A stretch of 64,000 bases of DNA from Notamacropus eugenii (taxonomy: Eukaryota > Chordata > Mammalia > Diprotodontia > Macropodidae): positions 407,727,239 to 407,791,238 of the forward strand of contig NC_092875.1 of assembly GCF_028372415.1 (NCBI RefSeq), read 5' to 3'. Shown here piece after piece: positions 22,651 to 33,500 of this stretch (its first letter is position 1; each line of letters starts with the position of its first letter). Under the pieces are notes generated by a model. That model did no database searches. It was not told the DNA's origin and saw only the letters and a list, made by a program, of their open reading frames with translations. Made by a program: the position numbers and the translations under genes.

Positions 22651-23851
22651 GTAACTTTGTTGTTTTCTCAACTGCAACTGTTTATATTTGGGGAAAATAG
22701 TAGGGATAAACACTTGGCAATCACTTGTACAAATGCACAAGGGGGAGCCCAGAAGGAAGGACAGTGGAGGAGGCAGCTGTAGTGGAGGTCTAGATGTCAA
22801 CTCCATCCTTCCCCCACTGGACTTATTTAACTTTATTTAGTTGATGCATGTTAATGAGACCAAGGATGTGGGTTTGAGGCTTGTATAGAACCTCCAAGCT
22901 TTAATTTCATCCCCACCATGAGCAAAGTGCCAAGAGAAGAGTACACAGGAACTGGATCACCTCTCTGGGTTTCATATTCCTTGTGTTGCTGTTTAGGTCA
23001 AATGAAATAAGGTATATGAAAAGGTATATGGAAGCCCTTTGAAAATTATAAAATGCCATATGGTTTTGAAACTATGCAGCAATTGTGGACTGCATTAATA
23101 GATAGTATTCTGCACTGGTAACACTACATCTGTGTTCAGTGAATGGAGTATACACTGTGATGGGAATCTTTATTTTTTATTAATTGTTATTATTCAGGGG
23201 TAAGGACCATTCTTCCTGCAAGTTTTGGCTGACTAATGGTCCATCTTCTGTTAATACTGACCTCACTTGACCAAAACCTGACTCATGGAATAATAATGTT
23301 AAGGTCAAGGTATTTTCATTTAGTGGAGAGGTTGCTGAGTTTCCTTAAACTTGTTCCATGAGATGTGAAAATTTACGTAAGGCTTTATATTTTCCTCAGA
23401 TAAGAAACCAAAGGAAGAATCTCAAATGTTCTTGACCCCTTGGGGACATGTAAATCTTTTCCCTCAATTGAGTCTATTTGTGAAACCAGTCAATGTAGTT
23501 TAATCTGTAACCTGACTCATTTTACCTAGAGATTTTATTTGAGATGTATGAGATTTTGACATTTTTTACTAAGTTTGTTCAACTTTTATGACATTTAAGG
23601 AAGTATGCTATTATAAATCTGTCTTTTTAACTTTTATGACTTAAGAGAAATGTACAAAGCAGCAACATGTAACAGAAGCAATTCTCTGTCACTCTGATGT
23701 AATCTTGCCTACATTAGAATCCTAATGGTCATTCAGGTTTGTTTTGTTTTGTTTTTTTCTCTGAGGCTTGAACCTAATAATAAAAGCTAGGTTTTTACCT
23801 TTTCAGTTTCTGCATTGTGTGTAAATATATTTGGGCAGCAGTTGTGTATTT
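22651..23851. other. No recognised feature
   Basis: About 1.2 kb of AT-rich DNA, with a short GTTTT run near 23745. No gene or repeat was recognised. Confidence 0.45.
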
Positions 23852-24157
23852 GTCCTTCACCTCCGAAGAAGACCATGCCATCAGAGAAATGATGACATGA
23901 CTAGCACTTGACTTTGTTTTGAGTGAGGGAGGGGTGTGCAGGTCACCAGCCTCACTTCTTCTCCAGAGCCATCTGAATGCAGTGACCAGATATTCATCAG
24001 GATGACTGAAGATGACCCAGGATGAGGCAATTGGGGTTAAGTGACTTGCCCAAGGTCATACAGCTAGTGAGTGTCAAGTATCTGAGGTGAGATTTGAACT
24101 CAGATCCTCCTGACTCCTATTCTGGTGCTCTATCCACTGCACCACCCAGCTACCCCA
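23852..24157 (-). repeat. RTE-tailed SINE (RTESINE type)
   Basis: Reverse copy: GTCCTTCACCTCCGAAGAAG, GAAATGATGACATGACTAGC, GACTTGCCCAAGGTCATACA, and the tRNA-like head at the right (CACTGCACCACCCAGCTA). Confidence 0.9.
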
Positions 24158-24159
24158 AT

Positions 24160-24425
24160 TTTTTTGTTGTTTTCAGTCATTTGTGTCATGTCTGACTCTC
24201 TGTGACCCCATTTAGGGTTTTTTTCTTTTTTGGCAGAGATATTCGAGTGGTTTCCTATTTCCTTCTTCAGTTCATTTTACAGGTGAGGAAACTGAGGCAA
24301 ACAGGGTGAAATGACTTGCATAAAGTCAAACAGCTAGTAAGTGTGTGAGGCCAGATTTGAACTCAGGAAGATGAGTCTTCTTGATTCCAGGCTCAGTGTT
24401 CTGTATACCGTGCCACCTAGCAGAT
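24160..24425 (-). repeat. Marsupial tRNA-derived SINE (MAR/CORE type)
   Basis: Reverse copy directly abutting the RTESINE: GTGTCATGTCTGACTCTCTG, ACAGGTGAGGAAACTGAGGC, CAGATTTGAACTCAGGAAGA. Confidence 0.9.
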
Positions 24426-24584
24426 CTTTTGGCAGCAGTTACCTACAATATGAAGTCAGAGAGGAGATATTTCACCTGTAACAACACTATGGAGTACTGT
24501 ATTCAGTTCAAGGTACTGCATTTTAAAAAATAATCAGCAAACTGTAGCTTGTTCAAAGGACTGTCGTGAATACTTCTAGCCCTG

Positions 24585-24765
24585 GTGCCTAGAGCTCATT
24601 TAGGCCCAACATTTAGTCCAGTTGTCTCATTTCACAAATGACAAAACTGATACCCAAAGAGGTTAAAAGATTTAATCAAGGCTAAACAACTTGTGGCAAA
24701 ACATGGATACTGAAAACTGAATCCTCTGATTTTCCCATACAATATTCTTTCCGCTAGAAGGTGAT
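24585..24765 (-). repeat. THER1/MIR SINE, degraded
   Basis: TTTCACAAATGACAAAACTG, TACCCAAAGAGGTTAAAAGA and GAATCCTCTGATTTTCCCAT in reverse MIR order. Confidence 0.6.
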
Positions 24766-25262
24766 TTCTAAGGTGTTTTCCAACTTTGACATACTAAGTC
24801 ATTTAGTGGGTACTGTTCTCACTGACAAAAATGGCACCCCCCCATCCCACACCTTTCTCTTTCCTTAACCATGTCTTAGCCATAGGTTTGACTCGGTTCA
24901 AGTCTCTTCTTTATAAAGATTTCCCTCACCAGACCAGACCAGACCAGAGATGTCTACCTACTTTGAAGGTTTATAATTCTTTTTATTTGGTTTACTAGAA
25001 TAAATACTGCCTTGTACTGTTGAGCAGGCCTCCAGCTAAGACCACTTAACCTCTCAGTGGTTAGTGGTTAGGCAGGACTCTGCCTTTTCACTCAATGTCC
25101 ACTCGTTTAGTATGATGTTTTGTTTCAGGAAAGGCAGGAAGGAGCCTCATGGTGAAATCTACCAAGTTGACACCTTCCTTGCAATTTCTAATGTGTTGCC
25201 TGGGGCACTGAAAAGTTAACTGATTTACTTAGTCTCCAGTAAAAAAAAGATTAGACGGACAC
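24766..25262. other. No recognised feature
   Basis: Upstream flank of the promoter region; no identifiable element. Confidence 0.4.
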
Positions 25263-25388
25263 AGATTGATAGAAAGACAGACAGACAGATAGATAGATAG
25301 ATAGACAGATAGATCTGGATAGATAGATAGACAGACAGATAGATCTGGAGATAGATAGATAGATAGATAGATATAGATATAGATATGT
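25263..25388. repeat. GATA/GACA microsatellite
   Basis: Mixed (GACA) and (GATA) runs with a repeated larger unit containing AGATCTGGA. It lies about 350 bp upstream of the CpG island. Confidence 0.9.
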
Positions 25389-25444
25389 GCATTATGTAGA
25401 TATATCTACACTATAGATCTTATTTGCACATAGTTGGTGCATAC

Positions 25445-25550
25445 TGGCTCCTCCATTCCAATGTGATTTCCTTGATGGACAATACTTTGTCCATCCATTA
25501 ACACAGTGCTTGGAGTATAGCAGGTGCTTAATAAATTCTTGCTGACTTGA
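25445..25550 (+). repeat. L2 3'-end fragment
   Basis: ACACAGTGCTTGGAGTATAG then CAGGTGCTTAATAAATTCTT. Confidence 0.65.
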
Positions 25551-25739
25551 CCAGGAGTTTGCTACAATAAAGAAGTTACTGATGATTTAAAAAACAACCC
25601 CAGGCTTTTACAGGGTTTAAGTCTTATCAGACTCCGAGAACATTTTAACACCTGAGAGGCAGGGGCCACCTCCTCCACCAAATGTTAAGGTTATACCCCA
25701 AACCGATGCTCAAGAAAAACTTCCAGGAATGAGTTAGCC

Positions 25740-26620
25740 ATGATGAGGTGCGCACCCCTGCGCCAGGGCCCTTGGGCGCTAGGTCTGGGGGACCGCCCCA
25801 GCAGACCTCTCCTCTCCACAGGCTACTTCGGGGCTAATGCCCAAGGACGGGCTCTCCAAACAGCCCAGACCTCCAGAGCGGACTTCTCCACCGATGGCTG
25901 CCCGGTGGCCAGGCCTGACAGAGCACAACAGCTGCAACTCAGAGATCGCGTTCAGTCCCCCCTTTCCTCCGCCCACCGCCCCAGGCCGGCCCCCCTCGGC
26001 CCGGCCCGCTCTGGCCCGCGCTGCGCGGTCTGGGCGCCCGCTGGGGAGGGGCCCGAGCCGCGCAGGTAGCCAGGGCTGCCGCCCGCGATTGGAACGTGCC
26101 CCGGGCTCGGGGGGCGCTTCCCGGCGGGATGAAGGGGCCCCCTGCCAGCCTCCTTCCCGTTCTCGCCGCCTTCCTGGCGCTCTTCTGGACGAGGCAGGCA
26201 TTCGGAGGTACGGGCTGCTCCTCTCGCCGGCCCTTGGCCTCTCCGGGAGCTCTGGCAGCGCTGGCCGGGCCGGAGCGGGGCGGGCAGGCGGGAGGGCGCG
26301 CGGGGAACCCGGAGAGCCGGAGGGGCTGGGGCCTGGGGAGGCGGGCTGGGGACAGGTGCCCCGGGCCAACTCCGCCCTGCCTGCCCGGCGGAAGCGCTGC
26401 CAGGGGGCAGCTCGGAGGCGATCGAGCAAACTCCGAGGCCTTGTTGGTAACTTGAGGACCCCGGACTTTAAGGCTTGCCTGGCCCAGAGCGCGGGCTCGC
26501 GGCGCCGGGGGAAGGGTGGGGAGCCCGGGCTGGGGCTGCCGGGAGGGAGGCCGCGTGTCCCAGCCTCACCCCCTGGACGGGGGCTGCGAAGGGCACGAGG
26601 TGGATGCATTTTTAAAGCGA
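25740..26620 (+). promoter_or_regulatory. CpG island promoter of the CSPG4-like gene
   Basis: The base composition changes abruptly from AT-rich flanks to very GC-rich DNA with many undepleted CpG dinucleotides and GGGCGG/CCGCCC-like boxes. Exon 1 lies in the middle. No clear TATA box is seen, as is usual for island promoters. Long open frames on both strands here reflect a lack of stops in GC-rich DNA and are not genes. Transcription could start on either strand; nothing in the sequence shows a divergent gene. Confidence 0.8.
26129..26207 (+). CDS. CSPG4B: CSPG4-like exon 1: start codon and signal peptide
   Basis: The ATG at 26129 lies in a CpG island with G at -3 in its context. It begins a 26-residue leader: a short basic and proline-rich start (MKGPPAS), a hydrophobic core (LLPVLAAFLALFW), then TRQAFG. 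The donor is GGAG|GTACGG at 26208, leaving phase 1. The single leftover G joins exon 2 to give Ala-Ser-Phe-Phe-Gly-Glu, which matches the mature N-terminus of CSPG4 (ASFFGE) exactly. That match is the main reason for choosing this start and splice. Signal cleavage is likely just before ASFFGE. The 5' untranslated region lies upstream in the island; its start cannot be fixed from sequence. Confidence 0.85.
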
Positions 26621-26659
26621 TCTCCTAGTCCCGGATGGTTTCTTGGGCATACTGGGGTA

Positions 26660-26905
26660 ACATCCAGAACCTTCTCTTAGCATTAGCGACTAAAAGCTGG
26701 AAGGGCCCACCTCTTCCTCGCCTTACACGCGAGGACACTGAGGCCTAGAAAGGCCCCCGAAGATGGTGCGCCCCACCCGTGGTGGAGACTGGCCTTTCAC
26801 GGGTCTTTTGGGCCCGGTTGCTTTCCCGCTGTACCACACTGGCTCGCACCTGACCAGACTTTTATTTGATCTAACGACACCGGGCCGGCGGTAGAACCGG
26901 GCTTC
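26660..26905 (-). repeat. THER1/MIR SINE, GC-shifted
   Basis: ACTAAAAGCTGGAAGGGCCC and CGCGAGGACACTGAGGCCTA in reverse MIR order. Its bases are unusually GC-rich, as expected beside a CpG island. Confidence 0.5.
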
Positions 26906-27779
26906 AGATTTCACGCCAAGGGAAGGCAGGAGCGCTGCTGTGTGCCCAGGGCCTTCTACCAGCTCTTTTGTGGCCACCTCTCCTGTATGGAAACATCGAA
27001 CTTGAAAAACTGCGCGTGACTCCTGTAGCAGGGCGTATTTTTGCCATAAATAAAGCACCTAATTTCTTTTTGGCACTGGCCTGGCCCCTTTTTGTTCCCC
27101 CTCCTTTCAGGTCAAAATTCCTCTCCTCACGTTTCAGTTTAACTACTGTGAAGTGGTGCGTTATTTAATCGGGGAGCATTGTGGTTTCTCCACCCCTATC
27201 CCTCAGTTTTGAAATTCAGGGTGTACAGGAGAGAGAGATTTTGGAAGTCGGAAGAGGGAATTATAAATCTGAGGCTTAGTATTATTTTTGTGTTAATCCT
27301 GGTCAACTTAGTTTAAGCTTTAGATGTAAATACAGTAGCTGTTAACCTTGTCCAATTCACTGTGTTAAGGGTCCATAATATAATCTCCTCTACTGTAGAG
27401 GTCTGTGGCAAAAATAAATAAATAATACCCAGAGTTTAACCTGCTAATGAGCCTTTCTGAAATTAACCATGATTGGCTTTAACAGACCAATGACAAATTG
27501 TAGAGGAAGCCTTTCCAGATTGGAAGGTCCTGCCAGAGGTTACTTTCCTTTCGCTCAGTCTTTAAGAATCCAGAATCACCAGTCTACATCACCATGAGGC
27601 ACTGGAGCAGGACTTGAGTGGAGGATCTTCTCAGTTTCATCATTTTCCTAAGAATGTGAAACATGTTCCGTCATGTGGATAGAGGCAGCATGGCAAAATG
27701 GAATTTCTAAGGCAAATTCTTGAAAAAGTTGTCTAAAGTTGCTACTTCCATTTTCTGTCTTCAAACTTTTGCAGTCTGG
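26906..27779. other. Intron 1 proximal part, no recognised feature
   Basis: Non-repetitive in appearance. It could hold enhancers, but nothing in the sequence shows that. Confidence 0.4.
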
Positions 27780-28685
27780 CTCTATTTGGGATCACTTATC
27801 TAAAACTGTGCTCTCTCCAAAACTGCCATTGATGAGATGGTCTTTTCTCAGTGTTCATCCCTCTTAACCTGTCTGCTGCATTTGCTACTGTTAACCACCA
27901 TCTCCTAGGTACTTGTTGGCTTTTGTGACCTTTCTTCTGCTTCACCTCTTTTAGCTATCAACTTTTTCCCCAGTTTTCCTTTGATGGCTCATCATCACAC
28001 CTCCTAACTGAGTATTCCTCAAGGTTCTGTCCCAACTCCCCTTCTCCCTTGTCCCTTTCTAGGCTGTCTTTGAAACCTCATCAGCTCCCCAGAGTTTAAC
28101 TAGCATCTCTTTGCAGATGATTCCAGATCTACATATCCAATCCCAGTATCTCCCCTGAGCTTCAATCTCATATCACCACTTGCCTTGTAAACATTTCAAA
28201 CTGGATATCCAAGAAAGATTTGAAACTGCGTCCTTCTAAAATTGTACTCATTATCTTTCTCCTGAAACTTTCCCATTTTCTAAACTTCTCTATTTCTCCT
28301 GAAGGTTCCACCATCCTTCCAGTGTCACATTATCTTGTCATCACTCTTTACTCTTCCTCATCCCACATATCCAATCAGTGGCCAAATTTTGACATTTCTA
28401 TATTCACAACATCTTTTACATCCAACCCCTTTCCTGTATTCATACAGCTATCCCCTTAGTTCAGGCCCTCTTCATCTCTCACCTAGATTATTACAGCATC
28501 TTTCTAATTGGTCTCCCCATATCAAATCTGTCCACCCAGTATAATGCAGTCCAAGTAATTTTCCTTAAACACAGATCTAACTATAGGACTCCTCTACTGA
28601 ACCAACTCCAGTGGCTTCCTGTTGCCTCCAGGATAAAACATCAATTTCTTCTAGTCAATACTCTTTCCCCCCTCATATTTTAAAG
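27780..28685 (+). repeat. L2 LINE, upstream segment
   Basis: Shows the L2 C-terminal and 3' order: TTTGCAGATGATTCCAGATC, CTAGATTATTACAGCATCTT, CAACTCCAGTGGCTTCCTGT, TGCCTCCAGGATAAAACATC. The frames are broken. Confidence 0.75.
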
Positions 28686-29112
28686 TCTTAGGGGTGGGGA
28701 AAAATAAAACTGTGCACTAATATTTCTAAATAAATTAGTTTCCAGTATACATTTAGTTTTTTTAAAAAAAACAACTGAATGTACCAAGCGCAGACAATGA
28801 AGCTGTCCAGGAAGCACACACGTAAATTCTTCCCCTTTGGGGAAACTTAAAGGGATTTTGGATTTTGATGGTGAAAATTTTTAACAAGAAATTAATTAAA
28901 TTAAAATTAAAAATGAATTCATTTTATTGCAAACAAGCATCTAAATTAATTTCTCTACTTTCTCTAGAGAGAAAAAGAAATCAGTAATCTAAGAACTGAC
29001 ATGATTAAAAATGAAATGTAAATGGCTGACTCACAATTTCATTAGCTTACAAAGATGGTGGAGTTAACTATTTACAACCACACTAGGTATTTTGTGGGAG
29101 AAGGGTTAGGAT
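28686..29112. other. Unassigned AT-rich insert within L2
   Basis: About 420 bp with no L2 similarity separates two collinear L2 segments. It was probably inserted, but I recognise neither its family nor its ends. Confidence 0.45.
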
Positions 29113-29615
29113 TAGTATTAGAGGAGTTTCTCTGTTTTAGCTACCTACCTTTCCATCCTCTTTGGATGTTACTTCCTTTTCCACATTTTTTGAATCTGGC
29201 CAGACTGGTGGTCTTACTGTTCTTTTCTCAGGATGCTTTAACTTCCATCCCTGTGCCTTTGCACTGGCAGACCCTGGAAGGCACTCCCTCCCTCTCTCCG
29301 CCTTATTCATCTCTCTCTTCCATTCAGATGCAACTCAGACACCATCTTCTACATGAAGCCTTTTCTACACCCCCCCCAAATTTTTTAGTACCTTTCCATC
29401 CATATTACCTTGTATTTAACTTCTTTTTGTATTCACACATATGCATATATATGTATTTTTAACTTTATGCTTTCTGTATTTTTGCATGTACTTATTTTAG
29501 TATGTAAGCATATTCTATTTAGGGATTTTTCATTTTTTGTATCTTTATCCTCAATACCTAGCATAGTGCTTGACTCACAGTAAATGCCTAACAAATATTT
29601 GTTAATTGATTAAAT
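29113..29615 (+). repeat. L2 LINE, 3' segment
   Basis: GTGCCTTTGCACTGGCAGAC, ACATGAAGCCTTTTCTACAC, TACCTAGCATAGTGCTTGAC, ending in AACAAATATTTGTTAATTGA: the L2 3' end. Confidence 0.85.
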
Positions 29616-29616
29616 A

Positions 29617-29775
29617 CTGGATTTGGTGTCAAAGCACTTGAATTTAAATCCTTCCTCAGCACTTACTACCAGTAGGACCTTGGGCAAGTCAGTTTTTCTT
29701 AGCCTGTTTTTCCATCTGTTAAATGAGTGGCTTGGACTAGAGGAACTCTGATGTCACTTCCAACTCTAAATGATC
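29617..29775 (+). repeat. MIR/THER1 SINE
   Basis: GGATTTGGTGTCAAAGCACT, GGACCTTGGGCAAGTCAGTT, CATCTGTTAAATGAGTGGCT, CACTTCCAACTCTAAATGAT. Confidence 0.8.
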
Positions 29776-29929
29776 CTTATCTTGAAACTAGATAATGGAG
29801 GCTTAAAACTGACTTTGTATATTAGATGTGTATGATTTTTGTTGCTTTGGTTTATGGTTCCCCTTCCCCTTCCCTTTCCCCTTTGACGTCCTTCCCCCTT
29901 CCCTATTGTTTTGAAAGTATCTCTTTGCC

Positions 29930-30310
29930 CACATATCTTAACTGGAAAGGACTTAAGAGATCATTTAGTCTAGGGATTCTTAACATTTTTGGTCATAGAC
30001 TTCTTTGGTAATTGAAGCCTATGGACCCCTTCTCAGAATGTTCTTAAATGCATAAAACAAAATTCAAAGGATTACATAGCAACCAATCACATTGAAATAT
30101 AGTTGATCAAAATATTAAGAAAACAAGTTCACGGAACAAGTTCTTAACATGGAGATGTTAAGAACCTCTGATTCTGCGACTTTAGAGGTGAGAAAATGGA
30201 GACTCAGAGAGATCAAATAACTCCTTCAAAGTTACTCAGATGGTTATTCTCTGAGGTGGGATTTGAACTCAGGTCCTCTGATTTCAGAGCCCACGATTCT
30301 CTGCTTTAAC
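29930..30310 (-). repeat. THER1 SINE split by a hAT insertion
   Basis: The left part (AACTGGAAAGGACTTAAGAG, ATCATTTAGTC) and right part (GAGGTGAGAAAATGGAGACT, GGATTTGAACTCAGGTCCTC) form one reverse THER1, interrupted by the element at 29971-30170. Confidence 0.75.
29971..30170 (+). mobile_element. hAT-type MITE, 200 bp
   Basis: Terminal inverted repeats TAGGGATTCTTAAC and GTTAAGAACCTCTG. The internal sequence (GAAGCCTATGGACCCCTTCT, AAATGCATAAAACAAAATTC) matches a mammalian non-autonomous hAT family. Reverse copies at 42825 and 58690. Confidence 0.75.
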
Positions 30311-30974
30311 ATTCATCTTCCTCTTTCCCCTGTTCTTCCATTATTTTAACTTCTCAGCTGTTTTCATCCTTCTCTCTTCCTTATCCCAGTCCTGATTCTA
30401 TTTTAAAAAATATATCCTCTGCTTTCTACTGCCCATGTTTACAGCTCCTCCTCCTTACTTTACTTCTTTATTAATTTCCACCTTCTCTCATTTCTCATGG
30501 TTCAGTTGTGTTAGAGGAAAGGAACTGGAACCAGTGGAGCTGACCAGCATAGGGTCAGGATCAATCAAGTAGAGGTACATTTGTGAAATCAGGGAAATTT
30601 CTGTTGTCACCAAGATAAGTCTGTTACCGAGGGGAACCTGGTTGTGCTTGTTAGAACAGAAGGCAGGGAAGGGCCATCCCCAGCATCTGATTGGTCAGTC
30701 AGTCTATGAGGACTGCAGCCACGGGGCATGGTTTGGGACTAAAGAACCAGTTAGCGTCCTTTTATGTTTTGAAAGCCAGGTAAAGACTCATATATAATAT
30801 GGGTGTCAAGGACTTATTAGAGGAAGAAATTCCTCAGCATTTGGGTTCAAATAGCTTGCATTCCTAATTCTGAGGCTACAAATGGAATATGAGAGACAGA
30901 ACCTACCATACTATATAATTTAGAGGGAACAATAGATTTATAACTGGGGTGAAAATCACTTTATATAGGCAGGA
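30311..30974. other. Unassigned; possibly an LTR-like piece at about 30500-30800
   Basis: A locally less AT-rich stretch with a CCAAT-type motif (CTGATTGGTCAGTCAGT) at about 30690. No defining ends were found, so no element is called. Confidence 0.25.
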
Positions 30975-31060
30975 CAGATGGAATGAAACTGCTGGATTTA
31001 AAGTCAGGAAGACTTGGATTAACATCTGATCTCTGACATTTATTAACTGTGTAAGTCACG
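30975..31060 (+). repeat. MIR/MAR SINE head fragment
   Basis: AAACTGCTGGATTTAAAGTC, AGGAAGACTTGGATTAACAT, ACATTTATTAACTGTGT. Confidence 0.55.
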
Positions 31061-31329
31061 TCCCTGTGTGTTGAGCAGCTCCCTCAGTGTTATGTACTAA
31101 GTTATAGATGGGTTGTGTCTCATGTTGGCTGAGGACTTTCTCACTCTGCAGTTCCTCACTCAAGGGATTAATCACTTCATTGATTCCTTGCTTGTATTCA
31201 AGCTGCTGCCTTGATAAACCAAATGGAAAAGTCTCTTGTGAACTGAGCTCACAATTCTTGATAAGCATAGGACATATCTCCCATAAACCACATTTTAATT
31301 TACTGTTAAAAGTTACTTTTGTCTAATGC

Positions 31330-32012
31330 AGTGGTATTCAGATTGAGGCTTCTGAGTCACTTGAGGTTTTTTCACATGTATGCAGCTTGGACTCTGGAGA
31401 AAAGTCTAATTTCTGTATTATTCTCTTCCCTCTTCTATTTACTTATCTGTGTGAGGCTGAATTTTCTTCATATATTTCTGTCTTAACAACATATTGCGAT
31501 AAGACTGAGTGCAGAAGCAGAGATGAGCTGTCTTTTCTCAGCCAGACATTGAAAAGATTTGCAAAAATGTGAAAACCAATGCCACTCTTCTTACTAATTG
31601 TTTTTGCTTTAGAAAATACAATTTTATGTAAAAATGTTATGTTAACATATAATAGGTTTGCTGTTGCTATTTTAAATGATTTAATAAAGAAGTATTTTGA
31701 AAACGTATGTTTTAATTTTTAATCCAGTAAATATTGATAGGTGGAATCCATGTTAACAAAAGCTCTTTGAGGTCCCCAATAATTTTAAAGAGATACAAAA
31801 GAAGGGGCAGCTGGGTGGACCAGTGGTTGGAGCACTGCCCCTGGAGTCAGGAGGACCTGAGTTCAAATGTGGCCTCAGACACTTATTAGCTATGTGACCC
31901 TAGGCAAGTTACTTAACCCTGATTGCCTCAAAAAAAAGTATATAAAAAGGGTACTCATTAATTTTTAAGACTTCCAAGGATGTCCCGAGACCAAAAAGTT
32001 TAAGGATTGCTA
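31330..32012 (+). mobile_element. hAT transposon remnant with transposase C-terminus
   Basis: At 31440-31572 a frame ends LCEAEFSSYISVLTTYCDK, then a basic and leucine-rich stretch to LKRFAKM. This is the C-terminal hAT dimerisation region (CEA.FS....K..YR.R...E.D.R..LS...P). A long AT-rich 3' UTR follows and the element closes near GAGACCAAAAAGTTTAAGG, a hAT-type terminal repeat. A MAR SINE (31803-31940) is inserted within. Most of the transposase is missing; it is an inactive 5'-deleted copy. Ends are approximate. Confidence 0.65.
31803..31940 (+). repeat. MAR1-type SINE, short form
   Basis: GGGGCAGCTGGGTGGACCAG head, GGAGTCAGGAGGACCTGAGT, GTGACCCTAGGCAAGTTACT and a short A-rich tail. Close to the family consensus, so relatively young. 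Confidence 0.9.
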
Positions 32013-32680
32013 GGTTAGAATGTTAGAATTGAAAGGGTCTGTGTGTAGGCAGGGATCAGACTTCTCAGTTGCCATTTTGTCTCTGGTACTGGAAATTTAA
32101 CTCCAGGTAACTGGACGCAACATTAGGTTTCAGAGCCAAATCTAGAAATCTTTCTGCTTCATCAAACAACAGACATGCATGCCTGTGTCCATTGGTAGGG
32201 AACATAAGCACTGAGGGTGGACATGGAGGGAGGGAGAAAAGAGAAAAGGTGGAGGGGTTGGGGAAAGAAGAGAATGAGCCTAGGGAATTTAAGGGTCTGT
32301 TGAACCTTCTGCGTCTCTCCCCATACATTGCTTTGATTACATAATCAGTATCCCATTTCATGAGGGACAGAGGCATACTTCACCCAATCAGTGATAATTG
32401 GTTCTAAGAAAGGTAAAATAACACTTTAAGTGACAGTTATATAGTGGCAAGTATAATAAATGAAAGAGACCACCATAGGCAACCAAAATTCAGACATTAA
32501 TAGTTTAAAATCCATCTTTAGTGAGATAGTCTGATAGAGAGGAGGGCAGCTGGTTGTACACACTAATAAGTATGGAGACCTTTACCCACCAAGCCATTGG
32601 AAGGGCTCTTGAGTTTGTATCTAAAAGTCAGGGGATAGGGGAGGAAAGAGGGTGTAGGATGGGGAACTGAAGGAGAGGGG
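32013..32680. other. No recognised feature
   Basis: Includes a purine-rich patch at about 32220-32280. No element was identified. Confidence 0.4.
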
Positions 32681-32915
32681 CCTATAGTGTGTTTCAGTTT
32701 TGTCTGACTCTTTATGACCCCATTTGGGTTTTTCTTGGCAAAGATACTGGAGTGGTTGGCCATTTCCTACTCCAGTTCATTCTACAGGTGAGGAAACTGA
32801 GGCAAACAGGGTTAAATGACTTGCCCAGGTTAAGTGTCTGAGGTTGCATTTGACTCCAGTCTTCCTGATTCCAGGCTTAGAGCTCTATCCACTGGGCCAT
32901 CTAGCTGCCTAGAGT
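32681..32915 (-). repeat. Marsupial tRNA-derived SINE (MAR/CORE type)
   Basis: TTTTGTCTGACTCTTTATGA, TTTTTCTTGGCAAAGATACT, ACAGGTGAGGAAACTGAGGC and CTATCCACTGGGCCATCTAG. Confidence 0.9.
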
Positions 32916-33096
32916 AGTAGATGCAAAGAAAATGGTAAGAAACTGAGAGGGAGATGGGAAAGGTTGTTAATTCCTCCTCTGGAATCTTAAATTCTAGTTT
33001 AAGATCTAGATAGAGGGACAACTATTAGATATGCATGGATTTAAAAAAAAATCCATGTTCTACATCTGGAGAAGGATAAATGCAGATTTTCACTTA

Positions 33097-33265
33097 GCTC
33101 TTTGGATAAGATGCAAAACTGTTTTGTTACATATGTAGTTTTTTTCTTCTTTCCTTCTTTCCTTCCATCTTTCCTTCCTTTTTTAAAAATTATGCTATAC
33201 AAAGCAAGGACACTCCATAGATTTTAAATGAAAGATCATAGGAGAAAGTAAGAGATCATCCTCAA
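33097..33265. repeat. Unassigned dispersed repeat B, copy 1
   Basis: Aligns with 35190-35345 in the same orientation (TCTTTGGATAAGATGCA; ACTCCATAGATTTTAAATGA; GTAAGAGATCAT). A CTTT/CTTC microsatellite lies inside. Confidence 0.5.
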
Positions 33266-33319
33266 AGGAATAGAAGAATGGGAAATTACTGAGCCTTGGC
33301 CATAATGTGTAGAAAGGAG

Positions 33320-33500
33320 AATACTAGATCTAGCATTGGAAAGAACTTTAGAAGATATCTACATTCCCCTGTTTTACATCAGAAGAAACTGAGGCCCAGA
33401 GAAATTTAAGTGACTTGTCCAAGGTGACATAAGTACCAATGGCACAGCCAGGATCTGAACCCAGATCCTCTGACTCAAAGCAAGCACTCTTAATTATTTA
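33320..33500 (-). repeat. THER1/MIR SINE
   Basis: AGAAGAAACTGAGGCCCAGA, ACTTGTCCAAGGTGACATAA, GATCTGAACCCAGATCCTCT. Confidence 0.85.

Noticed and set aside
25779-26628. Long open frames (about 260-276 codons) on both strands in the CpG island
   Set aside because: Stops are rare in GC-rich DNA. The predicted proteins are low-complexity Arg/Pro/Gly/Ala with no domain, and the frames overlap exon 1 in other phases.
28220-28544. Two overlapping plus-strand frames of 69-79 codons
   Set aside because: They lie within a degraded L2 and carry no intact domain.
31387-31572. Small frame as a novel host peptide
   Set aside because: Its C-terminus is a hAT transposase remnant followed by hAT 3' sequence.
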